Both the position numbers and the translations under genes were made by a program. From Mesostigma viride (lineage: Eukaryota; Streptophyta; Mesostigmatophyceae; Mesostigmatales; Mesostigmataceae): a stretch of DNA of 64,000 nt. A model generated the notes under the pieces. That model was not told where the DNA came from. It saw nothing but the letters and a program-made list of their open reading frames with translations, and ran no database searches. Shown piece after piece: positions 35,449 to 46,225 of this stretch. Within the stretch, counting starts at the first letter, position 1. The number at the start of each line of letters is the position of its first letter. Where the stretch lies: the NCBI GenBank assembly GCA_009746045.1, contig RPFO01000131.1:742899-806898 (forward strand), in the 5' to 3' direction.

Positions 35449-37742
35449 TTAAGGGGAGGGGACACCCCTAAAGGGCACTTTTCTGGAAACCATACCTATG
35501 CATGTGCTAAAAATCCAATTATGATTGGGGACCATAAATATGATTTAAAAAAAAAATTCCAACCACTTGGGGGGGGTACTAGCCCCCACCAGATGCCGGT
35601 TACGCGCTAAAAATAGAAAAAGACGCTACTTTTGGCATATTTTCCCTATGACAATGGGCAAACATATTTGGACCAAATCATATATTTCCATATAGTTCCC
35701 CCACTTTTGAGAAAGTCTGCCTAATTTTGAGCACAAAACAATGATGTTTAGACACATTGATGGATTTTCCCGCAAAAAGGGTACTTTTTTTCACCAAAAA
35801 AAATAAAACAAATCATAAACACATGGGATCATGCCATATCTTATATTTTCAAATACTAGAGAGGGGGGACATGCAGCCCCAAATTTTCAGGTCATTCTGA
35901 CAAGCGCAGCCCTATTTGATGGATATTCCTAGATTGCCACCTGTGACGAAGCTAAGGGAGGTTTTAGCTAGTATTTAACCACACCAACACCCCTTTATAC
36001 ATCTAAGCCTCATGAAAACTGGCCAAACCACATACTACCATTCTCTGCACGTATGGTACCTCCTATGTTCAAGGTTTGACGCCATTCTGACAAGAACTGC
36101 CCAAGTTACAACCACTCCAAGACGGCCACCCATGTAGACGCTACAAGGAAATTAGAGTAACCATTTAGCCACACTAGCACCTCCTTCTTCATCAAAGACA
36201 TCTGCAAACTGACCAAAGCACACATAATCAACTCTTGCACGCTGACGGCAACGCATGCTCAATGTGGGGGGTCATTGCGACAAGAACTGCTCAAGTTGAT
36301 GGGTTTCCTATATGACCACATGACAAGGCGCTAAGGACCACTCAGTAAGTTAGTAGCCCCACAGTGCCACTTCATATGCCATCCAACATGCACCAAAACC
36401 ATGCTGAGTATGTTTACAATGTACAAAGGGGTGGCCACGCACCTCATATGTCTTCATCATCCCTCCAGCATGGCCAGCCTTGTAAATATGTGCATAGCCT
36501 TGACGATGGTAGCCCTAACATGCCTAAGCAGTATTTCCTATGTTTCTCCCAGGTTAGAGTGTAAGGTTGATGCCAACCAAGCTAATCAACACAACAACAC
36601 CTCCTAAACTGTCCTCCCCGGCATGGATGACAAACTGGGACTATGGAGGGCAAGGAACCAAGTAGGAACATGGTATATATAGCTTGCATGCAGTCATGCA
36701 TGTCAACCATGGTTGGCTCAGCACATTGTAGTCTTGTCACATCATCATCACAAAGGAAAGCTCAAACAACCATTGGTGCCAGCTATCTACATGCAGTCAC
36801 ACAAATGCAATATCTCCAACATCATCATCACTATAACACTTCCATCCCTGCACGATAAAATGCAAAGAAACCATTGGCGGCCCTTCACCGCATGAGCGCT
36901 GTGATGCCGCTGCGGCCTGCGAAGAGAGGGTGCGTCACTCTCAAACAACAAGAAGCGTCCATACGCACAACATCCTTGCCAGAACACGTTTCATGAAATG
37001 CCTTATACCTTCCCGAAGAGCTATAGGCTGCGACTGAAGCGGCTCTGATCACGACATCAACGAAAACAATCTAAAGCTGCCAGGTATTCGACAACACAAC
37101 GGCAAGCGACGGCGAGCTAGCTGGCGGAAACTGCCCAAAAAGAACGCAAAAAACCTCGAACGATGAGCTCATAGAAGAAAGCACCGATAGCAGATAACAT
37201 TCGCGACAAAGCTGTACCTTGCCCTCGTAAATCCCTCGCCCAGGCGCGCAACAACAGCCGTTCTTCCATGGACAGGTCAGACACGCACTGCGCAGGTCTG
37301 AACAATTACTTACCGATAATGGCCGAAAATCTGGCAAAAAGCACCAGCTCGGTTAAGAATTCGATGCAACCGATATTAATGCCTGCTTCACGGTCAGAAC
37401 AGCCCCCCAAACCGCTATTTTACAGCCGCTATCATGAATTCTATTTCATTCCGCGCGACCAAAAAATTCAGATTACCCCCCATGCCGATGGCATAAAAAA
37501 ACAACAGCGATATTGTAAACCAGCTGATTTCCGCCGCAAACTAACATCATAAACTCATCTCCTTTTAGATTCGAGTAAAATTTTTGCATTTCGCCTGCCC
37601 TAGTGTGGTAGTTTCGCCTGAACGCAGTCGCCATGGCCACTTCCGCAAGGGGTGCGCGCACCGTGCACGTGAAATTTGTGACCTTCGGCTCCGGCGCGAA
37701 TTTTTTGGCGCCAAAAAATTCGGGGGTGTCCCGTCCCCTTAA
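35449..37742. mobile_element. 2.3-kb TTAA-bounded DNA element (piggyBac-like ends), nonautonomous
   Basis: The left end reads TTAAGGGGAGGGGACACCCC from 35449. The right end, on the minus strand from 37742, reads TTAAGGGGACGGGACACCCC. These are inverted termini next to TTAA on both sides, as in piggyBac-type TTAA-specific elements. Near the right end 37697-37720 is a perfect 24-bp palindrome centred on TTTGGCGCCAAA. The interior has an AT-rich part and diverged ~190-bp tandem repeats (35.88-36.35 kb, marker CTGACAAGAACTGC). A minus-strand open frame 37661-37473 begins, after the ATG at about 37634, MATAFRRNYHTRAGEMQKFY. No transposase was recognised. Confidence 0.78.
35880..36345. repeat. Diverged ~190-bp tandem repeats inside the TTAA element
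   Basis: The CATTCTGACAAG-type marker recurs at about 35893, 36083 and 36272. Between markers are similar blocks with ACCACACCAACACC and a stretch resembling CATGAAAACTGGCCAAACCA. Divergence is high, so the array is old. Confidence 0.65.
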
Positions 37743-39635
37743 TTAATTGTAGTATATTATATAATTTATATTATATATTATATTCACGATGCTCTGTGTA
37801 TTAATGAGATATCAGACACACCTACATCACATCGCCTTGATGTTTCCGTTGTATGGGTCCGGTCGGGCGTTGGTAGCTGGTCGACAACAATTCTACATTT
37901 CCTAAAAAAAAATGCGACCGTGCCTACATTCGAAGGCGCGCTGTGGCTGACCTGAACTGTCGGTGAACACCTCGGCGTCACTTGACCGGCCTAGGTTGAC
38001 ATTTCGGCAGAGTAACGCTGCTTAAAGGATCATTGCGTAGTTCGCGCGATTTGGCTCTTTATATATGTTTTTGGAGACGACGAGCAAGCATCCGATTGGT
38101 CAGCCAATTCCTGTCCAGTCCTCGGACAGTGTCCAATCCGGTGCTTGGGATCCAGAAAACGTGCTCGAGCCTGGCCACTCTGTCGCGGGCGCCGCGCTAG
38201 TGGCGTCGCGCCCAAACCTGAGCAGGCCATAGGAAAGGGCGGGGGCGAATGCAAGAATTATTGTTATAACCTGACCTGTCCTGTGGAAGGTCCGGGGCGA
38301 ATGCAAGAATTAATATACCTGCGTATGCAACCAACACGGCCGATCCACATACATAATCCGACTGAGCTGGACGGTACGGACCAAATTTCGGTGCAAATTG
38401 AGGCCCAAAAGCTATGTCGGCTGATTTAATGGCGGTGACTGCGTTTAGACGAAACGCGACAAATCTGGCACGCGGAAAGCAGAAAAAATGCTCGATTGTT
38501 GGTGAAAATTAGTTACTGGTTCTAATTTATGGCGGGATGGTTGCGATCTATAATGTCGCGGGCTTTTTTTCTTTGCCATCGGCAGGGGGGGTCCGGCCTG
38601 AATTTCTGTCGGGATGAATAAAGTATAATGGATGCCTGCCGGGTTGATTGTCGATTGTTGCCAGTTTTGATGGTCGTAAGGAAAGCTAGTTTAATGATGT
38701 TTCTAAAGCCGTAAAAATTCCCGCTGCTATCTTTACCTTTCCCGTCATTTTGCGGTAAGATAACATTAGCCCTGCGCGATGCGTACTGCCCAACCACTCC
38801 ATGAAAGGGTGGACTTTCTTGTGCGCCTGGGCACGAATAAATGCCCGTTATGGTACGTTCTTGTGTTAAACGTCTTAAGCTAGCGTTTTCCTGCTTTCTT
38901 AGCTCGTTGAGCGTAAGCTTTTTGCCTTCTTTCCGGCCAGATGCAGCCAGAAAGTTGCGGGTCCTGGCGCTGCATCGCTGGATTCCTGGGTGTCTTTTAG
39001 CTAGTTAATTGTCTGTGACGTGGCTGGCTTTCTGCAGCGCGTGGCCCGCAACCTGTCGGGAAGGTGTAATGCTTTTATTTCCATGCTTCTCTGAAATTTC
39101 TTTTGCTTTATAGACAGTTGTGTTCGAGGAAATTCACGCGGTCTTCCTAAGCAGCGGCATCATTTTCCCCAGACACTGACGAGCAGGCACCTGTCTCCTA
39201 AAGAGAGCGGCTCGTGCTTGTTAGAAAGGAGGCAGTGTGCATTTTGCGGGACACAATGCTTTGGTGGCACATGCGTCAGGTAGGCTGTTCCAATGGTCTC
39301 TTCACCTTTCCCACTGAGTAAATGTTAGCATTTGTCATGCTCACCAGAGCAGCTAGCCACAGGTTGGCTGGATAAAAAGTCAGCTTATTTTCTCTTTATA
39401 TACTGCGTGTGTGGTCCTCCACGTGTCCGGCTTGTTCAATGGGCATTTTGGAAAAGGGTTTATAATGTGTTGTTGGGTGGAACAACTTGGTTGTTGGCAC
39501 AAAATCACACATTATTAGCCTGAGATAGGCATGACATATGCTGCTCAGGCGTGTCGTCCTACCAGCCTTGTTGTTAAGGGTAGACTCACAAGGCTGGCTG
39601 TGCCGATGGAGGGGTGGGGCGTGCTAGCCCCCCCC
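37743..39635. other. No supported gene; relict related to the TTAA-element termini
   Basis: From about 38430 the plus strand reads ATGGCGGTGACTGCGTTTAG and then a region with a TTGCCATCGGCAGGGGGG block. This resembles, in inverted orientation, the inner part of the 35449-37742 right end (ATGGCGACTGCGTTC, TGCCATCGGCATGGGGGG). It looks like an older, end-less member of the same family. The remainder shows only short ORFs. Confidence 0.5.
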
Positions 39636-39639
39636 CACA

Positions 39640-40135
39640 CCCACGCATGCATGCTAGCCCACACCCACACCCACGCATGCATGCTAGCCCCGGCCCCGGC
39701 CCCCCCGGCCACACCCACGCATGCATGCTAGCCCCCCCCCACACCCACGCATGCATGCTAGCCCACACTCACACCCACGCATGCATGCTAGCCCACCCCC
39801 ACACCCACGCATGCATGCTAGCCCCCCCCCACACCCACGCATGCATGCCAGCCCCCCCACACACCCACGCATGCATGACAGCCCCCCCACACACCCACGC
39901 ATGCATGCTAGCCCCCCACACACACCCACGCATGCATGCCAGCCCCCATACACACCCACGCATGCATGCCAGCCCCCCCCACACTTACGCATGCATGCTA
40001 GCCCCCCACACACACCCACGCATGCATGCCAGCCCCCCCCACACCCACGCATGCAGGCTAGCCCACCCCCACACCCACGCATGCATGCCAGCCCACCCCC
40101 ACACCCACGCGTGCATGCCAGCCCACCCCTAGCTT
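39640..40135. repeat. 30-32-bp minisatellite, ~16 copies
   Basis: Unit CACACCCACGCATGCATGCT followed by AGCCC and a variable C run (one longer G/C-rich variant at about 39690). GCATGCATGC is self-complementary. Predicted proteins are periodic artefacts. Confidence 0.95.
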
Positions 40136-40344
40136 GAGCGTGCTTGTAAAGTTTTTGCATGGTTTATTAAAATGAGTGGAATATGTATTTATTGCATTAA
40201 ATGTTAATTTTATCATGAATGAAAATGGTCAACATTGCCGAAGTGCCCCTAAATTGCTCAATATTGTGTGCTCAAGAATTCAATGAGGATTGTCATCATG
40301 GAAACCCGCACAAATTCACGATTCCGGGCATGCATGTGAAAGTA

Positions 40345-40829
40345 TCAAGAACAATTTTCAATTAAGAATGGTATCTCATTGTTCCATGAATCAATATGAC
40401 TCCATGTACGTAGACAAGCCATGATGACCCCATGGGAGCCTGAATCCTCATCATTAAATACATAAACGCCACCCATGTACGTATGTAGACGGGCCATGAT
40501 GACACCAATGGAGCCTGAATCCTCATCATTAATTACATAAATGCCATCCATGTACATACACGGGCAATGATGACACCATGGGAGCCTGAATCCTCATCAT
40601 TAATTACATAAATGCCAACCATGTACGTAGGCCAGCCATGATGACACCATGGGAGCCTGAATCCTCATCAATAATTACATAAATGCCATCCATGTACGTA
40701 GACGGGCCATGATGACACCATGGGAGCCCAGTGAATCCTCATCATTAATTACATACATGCCATCCATGTACGTAGACGGGCCATGATGACACCATGGGAG
40801 CCTGAATCCTCATCATTTTTTTTATGAGA
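40345..40829. repeat. 71-bp minisatellite, left segment (~7 copies)
   Basis: Unit contains CCATGTACGTAGACGGGCCA, TGATGACACCATGGGAGCCT and GAATCCTCATCATTAATTAC. It is cut after TTTATGAGA at 40829 by the DIRS-order element. The array continues at 46226. Confidence 0.95.
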
Positions 40830-41592
40830 ATTCCATTTCTATTAACCGTGGAACTCCAGGGTAACCAGACTCTTTATTAAAACAATAAGTAGAACACATC
40901 GGGAAGTGGCCCTCAACTGGCCATCCTTACCCATGGGAACACTTTATGTCCAAAAAGGCTAGCCTTACCCCCAAACAGGCAACACACAGGGAGGGCGGGT
41001 GGGAAAACAAAAGAGACCGCCATGAGCTAGGTGAGCAAGCTTTTATCGTGTTTCAAGGCCAACGGCTCTCTACCAACGGCCAGATCCGGCAACGGCCTCT
41101 AAACAGTTTTAGCCGTCAAGTTTTACTTCAGATATTGCCTGTTGCAAACCCGTCCGCAATCACAGATCTGCTAGGAGAACCTAGACGCAAAAATCCGTCG
41201 TCAAGGTACTCAGCACACCGTCAAGGTATGGGCCGCAACAATTAGGCCATATCTTCCGTAATACTCGTACACTAGAAGCCTAATCAACCTTATTACGATC
41301 ACATCACCCAGCTCTATTTCACCTAGCATCAGCGGCTCCCCTTCCGTATCACTATAAAGAAACTATGTTCAGAGAACCCCGATTCTATTAACCGTGGAAC
41401 TCCAGGGTAACCAGACTCTTTATTAAAACAATAAGTAGAGCACATCGGGAAGTGGCCCTCAACTGGCCATCCTTACCCATGGGAACACTTTATGTCCAAA
41501 AAGGCTAGCCTTACCCTTACATCCCTCCCTGGCGACCCAAGCCAGGGGCAAAACAAAAACCGGTGGACGCATAAGACAAGAATGAAGGGAAC

Positions 41593-44500
41593 TTAAGAGG
41601 AAGGCAGAGAAAAGACGCTCCGCCAAATGCGCGGGGGGCAGGCGGCGATAGCCCGAACCAGGGCGTCAGGAAGGGTGAGGGCCAAGCTCCGGTGCAATCC
41701 CACATAGTGGGCGACAGTTTTGCTGCTGCGCCAGCGACCCCGATGCTGAATATCAGCCATGCTGCGCTGCCGCAAAAAATCATAGGTAGCCCCCCCATGC
41801 CGCAGCCCGTGAATGGTAAACACCGTGTCGACCCCCAAAGCTTGCGTGGCCTGATGCCAAACCCGGCTGAACTGGGCATAATCGTAAGGGAACACCCGCT
41901 CCCAGGCCGCCTTGCCACGCATACAAGCCCGCAAGAGGGTCTCAGTCATGACATCCTCGATCACCACAGACTGCACCTCCCCCTTAGCCGTCTTAGCTGA
42001 CATCAACAACAAGGCGCCCCGCTGCGAACCCCGCAACCGAACATCAGGCTGCAAGCGCACATGGCCGACCAACAGGTTGAGCGCCTCCGATACCCGCAGG
42101 TATTGTTGGAAAATAACGATGACCATCATAGCCGCACGAGGCTGCCGCTGGAGCACCATAGTACAAGCAAGCGCAAACGCAGCCTCCCATGGAATGGGGG
42201 GGGGGCACGAGGGGGTGCCAACGTGCGCCAGCCAGCCAAAACACTTCGTGCCAAGGCCCAATCCCGCACCTCCCGGGGGAAGTACAAATTCAGGCCCATA
42301 AGCGCATTGACACACAACTGGCGGCTGTAACACCGTGAGTGCGCCCAAGCGACATACTCGCAATAGTATTCCTCTATCGTCAAGCCGCGCAACAAGCTGC
42401 CAACCCGACCCCGCCGGCTCGCCCACCATGCGAAAAAGGACCTAAGACCCCGATGGTAAACCATCAAAGTAGCCGGCTTCACCTTGCCCTCAAGAAGGGT
42501 CAAGTAGCTAGCGCCAAGCCGAGGCCCGGGATTGGGATGAACACCCTCGCGAGTCAAATCGCGGACCCACCCGGCCACCGAGGCAGCCATGGAAAGCCCC
42601 CGCGAAGGCCCATCCGCAGGCTGAAGCTCACTTGGCGTCCAGACCCATTGTGAGCGGCTGCCGGTGACCAACGTAAGAGCGCACAACCGGCGGCATTGCT
42701 TGTTTAACCGGTAAGAAGAGGAACGCCCTTTAGCCAAGCAGCCCAAAGCGGCAGTGGAGTCCACTAACCTCACCACCCGCTTACCCCATGTTCCGAGGTT
42801 CCGGGCCGAGCGCTCCACCCCCTTCACAGCGGCCCGCACTTCCTTCTCGTTGATGTGCATGGTCGAATCGCGCCAGCGACTCTTGATCCCGACGCGCCAT
42901 CGCCCGTGGATGATGGCTTTTTCCGCGGCCTTGGTCAAGGGTCTAGGCCCGGCATACATGGCCTCACCTGGGGTGAGGAGGGTTGGGTAACCCCGCACCT
43001 CCCGGGCCCGAGCTAATTCCGTCACCTCAGCTGGGGCCATCTCAGCGTAGACAACCCCCTGCCCAAAACTAGACGCATCCGAGGCCACCACCACCGGAGC
43101 CAGGGCAGCCCCCCGGTCCACACGGAGCATGGGGGCCAACGCCATGGCACACTCGAGCTCATCGCGCACACCTTGCCACAAAGGTCGCGTTCGCTGGCCC
43201 CACCCCTTGAGGTTGATGAACTTAAAACTCTGCTGCCATATGGACAAGCAAGTGCGGCTGAGCATCTGCAGCCACACCCACCGGCCCACGACGGCCGCCA
43301 GCGCCTCAGCGGTAGCGCGTCCCCTCTCGAGGAGTACACGAGTGTGCGCAACCACAAGGGTGAGCTGCTTAGCTGTCGGCTCCAACACCCCATCCCGCCG
43401 GTGAACAACACCCAGAGCTTCTAGCTCGTCCTCCCCCTCCGGGCTAGCCATGATCGTCTTGTCCTTGGAGGGCACAAGGTTGTTAGGCGCGTACCCGTCT
43501 TCAATAGCACTCGCGATTAAGCGATTCACCGCCTCGCACGTGCGCCCATTGCTGACCACCAGGTCATCAATAGTGATGGATACCATAGGGGCAGGGGGGT
43601 CCTCAAGGTCGATTTGCATCTCCCTCGTGCTCTCCTCCTTGTACTCGATGGCTAGGGCGGTTGGGTTACCCCATGCATTCCGAAGCACGGTCAGCTCCCC
43701 TACACTTGTGAGGCGGTTCACCTGCCGTCTAGGATCCAAAGCGCCCGTGGCATAGAGGACCATCTCATGGATGGCTTCCCCTAGCGCTACAGCGTGGGAG
43801 TGCCCCATGGCCAGCACTTTCAGCACTGGCCACACCCTCCTCCGCCGCCCCGGCAGCCCGACATCGGTGGACCACACATCAGGTAGCCCTTGATAATCCC
43901 ACCACCACTCCGGCACTTGGATGGTATAGTAATACGAGACCAGATCGCTCTTGGCCGTGTAGCACCGACCCTTGATATAGACCTCCGAGTATATGCCCAG
44001 GTGGGGTAACACCGTCTTAGGGGGGTCCACCCACAGTGCGTTCCCCAACTTCTTATTCACAATGAGCCTTAACTCCCCCACTCCTTTGGCCACCCCAAAA
44101 CATCCGTCTACCCACTTTGGCCGCGTCTCTCGGAACTCCACCATCCCCACGTCCGCTGCCCTCCCCATCAACTTGCCCCACTCCGCCATGGTGCACCCTC
44201 GGCTGGGGGCAGGTACATTCCAATACCTCGCACTGGCAGCCACCTCCGGCTTGATGCAGTTGGCTTCGCTCGCGTACACCTCTCGCCAACTAGGTCGTAG
44301 CGCCAGCAAATCCAGCAGCTTCGCCTTTCCTGCCACCTCGCGCTTCGGCAGACTCACCCGCTCCGCCACAAGTTGTTCATACTTATTACATTTCCCATAG
44401 ATTAGATCACTTCCTTCTGCGGGGCCTGTCGCAACGCCGGTTACGCGGCGACTGTACCACTCGCAGTGCTTCTTGACCCTTTTCAGGGCCTCCGCCGTTC

Positions 44501-44669
44501 CTCTGGAGCACGCGCCTCCAGATTTAGGCGGAGGGTCTGCCCCCCCGTGCCATAGCCAATTCAACCACGTAATCACCTTGTGTTGTAGAGTGAAGGTCCG
44601 GCGGCGGCGAGTTGCACGCTGGCGTCTGCGTGCTGACCTCACTCTCCCCCACGTAGTGCTTAGAGGCAT
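41593..44669 (-). CDS. RT-RNase H-tyrosine recombinase polyprotein of the DIRS-order element (one frameshift)
   Basis: Starts at ATG 44669. The RT palm shows YTAKSDLVSYYYTIQV and ITIDDLVV (about 43553-43575; IDD in place of YADD). The RNase H domain has VVASDASSFGQGVVYAE, INEKEVRAA and VRLVDSTAALGCL, and continues to ELQPADGPSRG. A recombinase N-terminal helical domain follows (KPATLMVYHRGLRSFFAWW). Near 42196-42205 a C10 run shifts the frame; the catalytic recombinase domain continues in the other frame to a stop at 41593. It has YLRVSEALNL (Arg), HGLRHGGATY (His/Arg), HRGRW and VAHYVG (Tyr nucleophile), so the R-H-R-H-Y set is present. One missing C in the run would explain the break: assembly error, programmed shift or a single mutation. 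Confidence 0.9.
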
Positions 44670-44716
44670 TGTAGGAAGAGGCAGTGGGAAGGGGGAGCGG
44701 TTTACCCTTTCGGTGT

Positions 44717-45775
44717 TTACTTGGTTTGCTGGGCCTTGCCCAGCTTCTCCATCATCGTGGCGCTTTGCAGGGCCATCTTCATGGCCGGGTTGCTCACCAA
44801 GGAGGCATCTTCCTTGAGAGCAAGGAGGTGGCCAGCCACCTTCCACCCTCCTGACCCCTGGCTCTCCACTAGGAGCATGGCTGCCACCACCCTCATGAGA
44901 TACTCTACCCCAGCCAACTCCCCGGCTGCCGGCCCCAACTCCTTGAAGAGTGTGTCCATGGCCAGGGCGATGTTCATGACCACCTTCCTGCTTTCCTGGT
45001 TCCTCCACCCCCCTTGGCGAGTAGCCATGATCCAACTCTTTATCCCCCCTCCATTGTCGTTGGCATCCTCGAGCACCTCGGGGAGCACTCTCTCTTGCAC
45101 CCTCCAATTCACCACTTGTGCTCGAGTGGGCAGCGTCACCCCTTTGGTCTTTTTCGGCTTCCTGGAAGCCCCATCTGCCCCGGCCAGCGCATCCTTCAAT
45201 TTCGTCAGGAAATCCTCTTCCTCGGACTCCTCCTCCTCCTCCTCTTCTTTGCCCGCCTGCCCCTGCTTGCCAATAATAGCCGCCAGCTCCAAGAGCTGCT
45301 CCCTCACATCCCCCGCGGCCTTTCCCTTGCTCGGGGCTGGGCTTCCGACTTTTTTCGTCCCCTTTTTCGCCCCTTTCGTGGGCCGGCGTGGTGGCTGCAT
45401 CTCCTCTTCGTCCGAGTCCGCCAAGTCCCGGGCGCTTTGGAGGGCTGCCACTAGCGCTTCGTTTGGGTCCGCTGCTGCCAGAATTTCAGGCCCGTCCACG
45501 TGGTCGACCAGCAGTCCAACGACGGACTCCAGCTGGGCCGCAGACCACCGGCTGACAGTAGTTACCCAGTCGGTCCCGAGGACCGCCTCAAAGGCAGCGC
45601 ACACTTCAGGCAGGCCCGAGCAAGTGGAGAGCTCCTGATGGAGCCTTTTCTTCTGCGTCGGCCAGCCTAGTCGGCCCTTTCCCGTCTGTTTAGTAGCTGT
45701 CGGCACCTCGGGATTAGCTTTCGGTAATTGCTTCCCAGCACCTGTCGAACCTGGCTTCCGCCCGGGCTTCGGCAT
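44717..45775 (-). CDS. Gag-like ORF1 of the DIRS-order element (352 aa)
   Basis: First ORF of the element, starting 72 bp inside the end of B2. The N-terminus is basic and low-complexity (MPKPGRKPGSTGAGKQLPK). The middle has an acidic run (EEEEEESEEEDFLTKLKDAL) and Lys-rich stretches, and the C-terminal ~120 residues are mostly helical (VVMNIALAMDTLFKELGPAA, YLMRVVAAMLLVESQGSGG). There is no zinc knuckle. Position and composition suggest a nucleic-acid-binding Gag-like protein; no enzymatic motif is visible. The stop lies 45 bp before the ORF2 ATG. Confidence 0.75.
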   Translation of the reverse strand: MPKPGRKPGSTGAGKQLPKANPEVPTATKQTGKGRLGWPTQKKRLHQELSTCSGLPEVCAAFEAVLGTDWVTTVSRWSAAQLESVVGLLVDHVDGPEILAAADPNEALVAALQSARDLADSDEEEMQPPRRPTKGAKKGTKKVGSPAPSKGKAAGDVREQLLELAAIIGKQGQAGKEEEEEEESEEEDFLTKLKDALAGADGASRKPKKTKGVTLPTRAQVVNWRVQERVLPEVLEDANDNGGGIKSWIMATRQGGWRNQESRKVVMNIALAMDTLFKELGPAAGELAGVEYLMRVVAAMLLVESQGSGGWKVAGHLLALKEDASLVSNPAMKMALQSATMMEKLGKAQQTK

Positions 45776-46225
45776 CCCAGCCGCTTTGCAGAAAGGAATT
45801 CTGGGCGTCAGCTACGCTGCCCCTGACCCCTGTCGCCGCCTTCGTTAAAACAAAAGAGACCGCCATGAGCTAGGTGAGCAAGCTTTTATCGTGTTTCAAG
45901 GCCAACGGCTCTCTACCAACGGCCAGATCCGGCAACGGCCTCTAAACAGTTTTAGCCGTCAAGTTTTACTTCAGATATTGCCTGTTGCAAACCCGTCCGC
46001 AATCACAGATCTGCTAGGAGAACCTAGACGCAAAAATCCGTCGTCAAGGTACTCAGCACACCGTCAAGGTATGGGCCGCAACAATTAGGCCATATCTTCC
46101 GTAATACTCGTACACTAGAAGCCTAATCAACCTTATTACGATCACATCACCCAGCTCTATTTCACCTAGCATCAGCGGCTCCCCTTCCGTATCACTATAA
46201 AGAAACTATGTTCAGAGAACCCCGA

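Larger units (their letters stand above)
40837..46225 (-). mobile_element. Complete DIRS-order (PAT/Ngaro/Kangaroo-type) tyrosine-recombinase retrotransposon, 5.4 kb
   Basis: Repeats on the plus strand: A1 40837-40970, B1 41004-41382, A2 41383-41516, B2 45847-46225. In element orientation (minus) this is B - ORFs - A - B - A, the split-direct-repeat arrangement of PAT/Ngaro elements. A1 and A2 differ at one base that I can see (AAGTAGA versus AAGTAGG); B1 and B2 (379 bp each) look identical, so insertion is recent. ORFs: gag-like, RT-RNaseH and tyrosine recombinase. It sits inside the 71-bp minisatellite without an evident target duplication, as expected for recombinase-mediated integration. 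Confidence 0.95.

Noticed and set aside
39614-40160. His/Pro- or Gly/Cys-rich ORFs
   Set aside because: Periodic translation of the 30-32-bp minisatellite.
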